Below are positions 31,311 to 32,555 of a DNA stretch of 32,555 nucleotides, piece after piece; within the stretch, counting starts at the first letter, position 1, and every line of letters begins with the position of its first letter. Where the stretch lies: assembly GCF_017306585.1 (NCBI RefSeq), contig NZ_JAFKIC010000168.1, positions 1 through 32,555 on the forward strand, written 5' to 3'. A program made the translations under genes and the position numbers. Source of the DNA: Mesorhizobium sp. (GTDB taxonomy: Bacteria; Pseudomonadota; Alphaproteobacteria; Rhizobiales; Rhizobiaceae). The notes beneath the pieces were generated by a model that saw nothing but the letters and a program-made list of their open reading frames with translations, was not told the DNA's origin and did no database searches.

Positions 31311-32555
31311 ATGAACATTGTTTCGACCACACCGGCCGTTGCCCGGACTGCTGCTCCCCTCGACGCGCCGACGCCGGCCTCCATCAACAACGCTCAAGCG
31401 ATCTATCAAGCGGCAATGCTGCTTCTGCCTTTCCTCGAGCAGGGCGAGCCTGTCACCACCGCCGCACTGCGCACCGCCATGACGACCAGTTTTGGCGGCA
31501 GCGATGCGCAAGGGTTCTGGGTTTGGAAGGACGCCTATGAGGCGCTCGAAGTCGCCCAGGTGCTGTTCTTGCGCCGGTTCGGCCCTGCGATCCTGTCCCG
31601 GTCCACCTCGCCGCAGGCAACGCTGGCGATGATCATGCGCATCGCCGACCTTCTTCCCACCCATACGCGACGGTCCGACGAGAGCCAAGCCATGCAGCAG
31701 CTCTCCACGCCCTTGCCCCTGACCTTCGTCACGGCGCACGCCGCGGCGATCGCGTCTTGTGACCTCGTTCTCGAACCCTCGGCCGGCACCGGTCTGCTCG
31801 CCGTCCATGCCGAGATGGCGCGCGCCTCGATCGCCCTCAATGAGCTTGCCGCGACACGGGCCGATCTACTCTGCCTGCTGTTTCCAAGGGTTTCCGTCTC
31901 TCGGCACGACGCTGCCCATGTCGACGACCATCTCGACGCGGTCATCGAGCCGTCCGTCGTGCTGATGAATCCACCCTTCAGCGTCGGCGCTAATGTCGAC
32001 GGCCACGTCACTGACGCGGCATGGCGACATCTCTCTTCCGCATTCGCACGCATGCGCGCCGGCGGGCGCCTGGTCGCCATCACCGGCACCGGGCTGTGTC
32101 CGGAAAACCCCAAATGGCGGCCGGCCTTCGAAGGCCTGCAGCAACAGGGCACTATTGTCTTTACCGCGGCGATCGACGGCCGTGTCTACGCCCGCCATGG
32201 CACCACCACTGAGACCCGTCTAACAATTATCGACAAGGTACCGGCCGCCGAACCGAAAAACTTCGTCCGGTCGCCGGGCAAAGCCACCGATGTCGAAACG
32301 CTGCTCGCCTGGATCACGGATCTGCCGCCCCGGACACCGGGTGGCTTTCCCGATTCGATCGGCACCCTATCGAACGGGATCCTGCGCAATGCCGCCATGC
32401 AGATGGCCGCCCGATCTGCGGCGAGAGCCGGACCCGTTGCGGCCGTTGCCGCCGTTCCGCAGGTCATCCGGCCAGTCCGCCCTGTTGTCCTGCGGGCAAA
32501 GCCCACCCGCCCCATCATCGCGAGCACCACCCCGGCTGTTCCCCTCGCCTATGAG
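31311..32555 (+). CDS. N-terminal part of strawberry-notch type methylase/helicase (runs off the window)
   Basis: ATG 31311 opens a frame of 415 codons with no stop before the window ends. It contains a SAM-dependent methyltransferase core: DLVLEPSAGTG (motif I, 155-161), a NEL acidic turn, then VVLMNPPFSVG (motif IV, NPPF at 220-223) and a strand pair GGRLVAITG. NPPF is the catalytic motif of adenine-N6 or related amino-methyltransferases. In rhizobial plasmids this N-terminal half is joined to a DEAD/SNF2-like strawberry-notch helicase of over 1400 residues in total; the Ala/Pro-rich linker at about 370-415 is where the helicase part should begin. It may protect or remodel the element's DNA during transfer; that is inference. 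Confidence 0.85.
   Translation, partial: MNIVSTTPAVARTAAPLDAPTPASINNAQAIYQAAMLLLPFLEQGEPVTTAALRTAMTTSFGGSDAQGFWVWKDAYEALEVAQVLFLRRFGPAILSRSTSPQATLAMIMRIADLLPTHTRRSDESQAMQQLSTPLPLTFVTAHAAAIASCDLVLEPSAGTGLLAVHAEMARASIALNELAATRADLLCLLFPRVSVSRHDAAHVDDHLDAVIEPSVVLMNPPFSVGANVDGHVTDAAWRHLSSAFARMRAGGRLVAITGTGLCPENPKWRPAFEGLQQQGTIVFTAAIDGRVYARHGTTTETRLTIIDKVPAAEPKNFVRSPGKATDVETLLAWITDLPPRTPGGFPDSIGTLSNGILRNAAMQMAARSAARAGPVAAVAAVPQVIRPVRPVVLRAKPTRPIIASTTPAVPLAYE

Noticed and set aside
31170-31808. 212-codon minus-strand frame opposite the methylase/helicase start
   Set aside because: Gly/Arg-rich shadow of the methyltransferase domain and its leader.

Overview
The window looks like accessory DNA from an alphaproteobacterium of the order Hyphomicrobiales (Rhizobium/Mesorhizobium/Sinorhizobium type). 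The evidence is several families concentrated in rhizobial plasmids and integrative elements (DUF932, DUF982, DUF1173, DUF1419, DUF5983, a SyrB-like protein, a strawberry-notch type methylase/helicase start) and an unmistakable alpha-r14 type small RNA with three CCUCCUCCC hairpin loops. GC content is moderately high, and no rRNA, tRNA, integrase or CRISPR array was seen.

Positions 1-21100 read as a dense defence island. On the plus strand, in order: a Rad50-like ATPase lacking its Walker A half (138), a DUF4365 type nuclease-like protein (1686), a PD-(D/E)XK protein broken by two frameshifts (3310), an AbiE-like type IV toxin-antitoxin pair (4539, 5618) with palindromic operators over its start, a minus-strand HEPN protein (6854-8215), an unknown protein (8622), and a kinase-like/helicase plus phospholipase D pair that matches the Mokosh type I architecture (9627, 13055). 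A separate run of minus-strand genes follows (14807-21087): a PD-(D/E)XK protein, a RES-domain toxin-like protein with N-terminal zinc cysteines, a damaged small gene, a protein of unknown family, and a UvrD/helicase IV type helicase with a C-terminal zinc finger. This run is the best candidate for an undescribed multi-gene system.

Positions 21200-23800 hold housekeeping-like regulation: a double cold-shock-domain protein, a single cold-shock protein, an alpha-r14 sRNA plus a decayed second copy on the minus strand, a candidate AbcR-like (alpha-r15) sRNA with a strong terminator, and two small minus-strand genes, one of them DUF982.

Positions 24200-32555 are the plasmid/element maintenance module: DUF932, small genes, the first 20 or so codons of a ParB-like gene fused into an unrelated ORF, a frameshifted DUF5983 gene, DUF1419, two small minus-strand genes, a SyrB-like protein, DUF1173, and the start of a large methylase/helicase gene that runs off the window. 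Several genes here are broken, so this part is either decaying or carries indel errors. Three genes share purine-rich GC-hairpin leaders.

All family names come from motif reading and memory, not from database searches.
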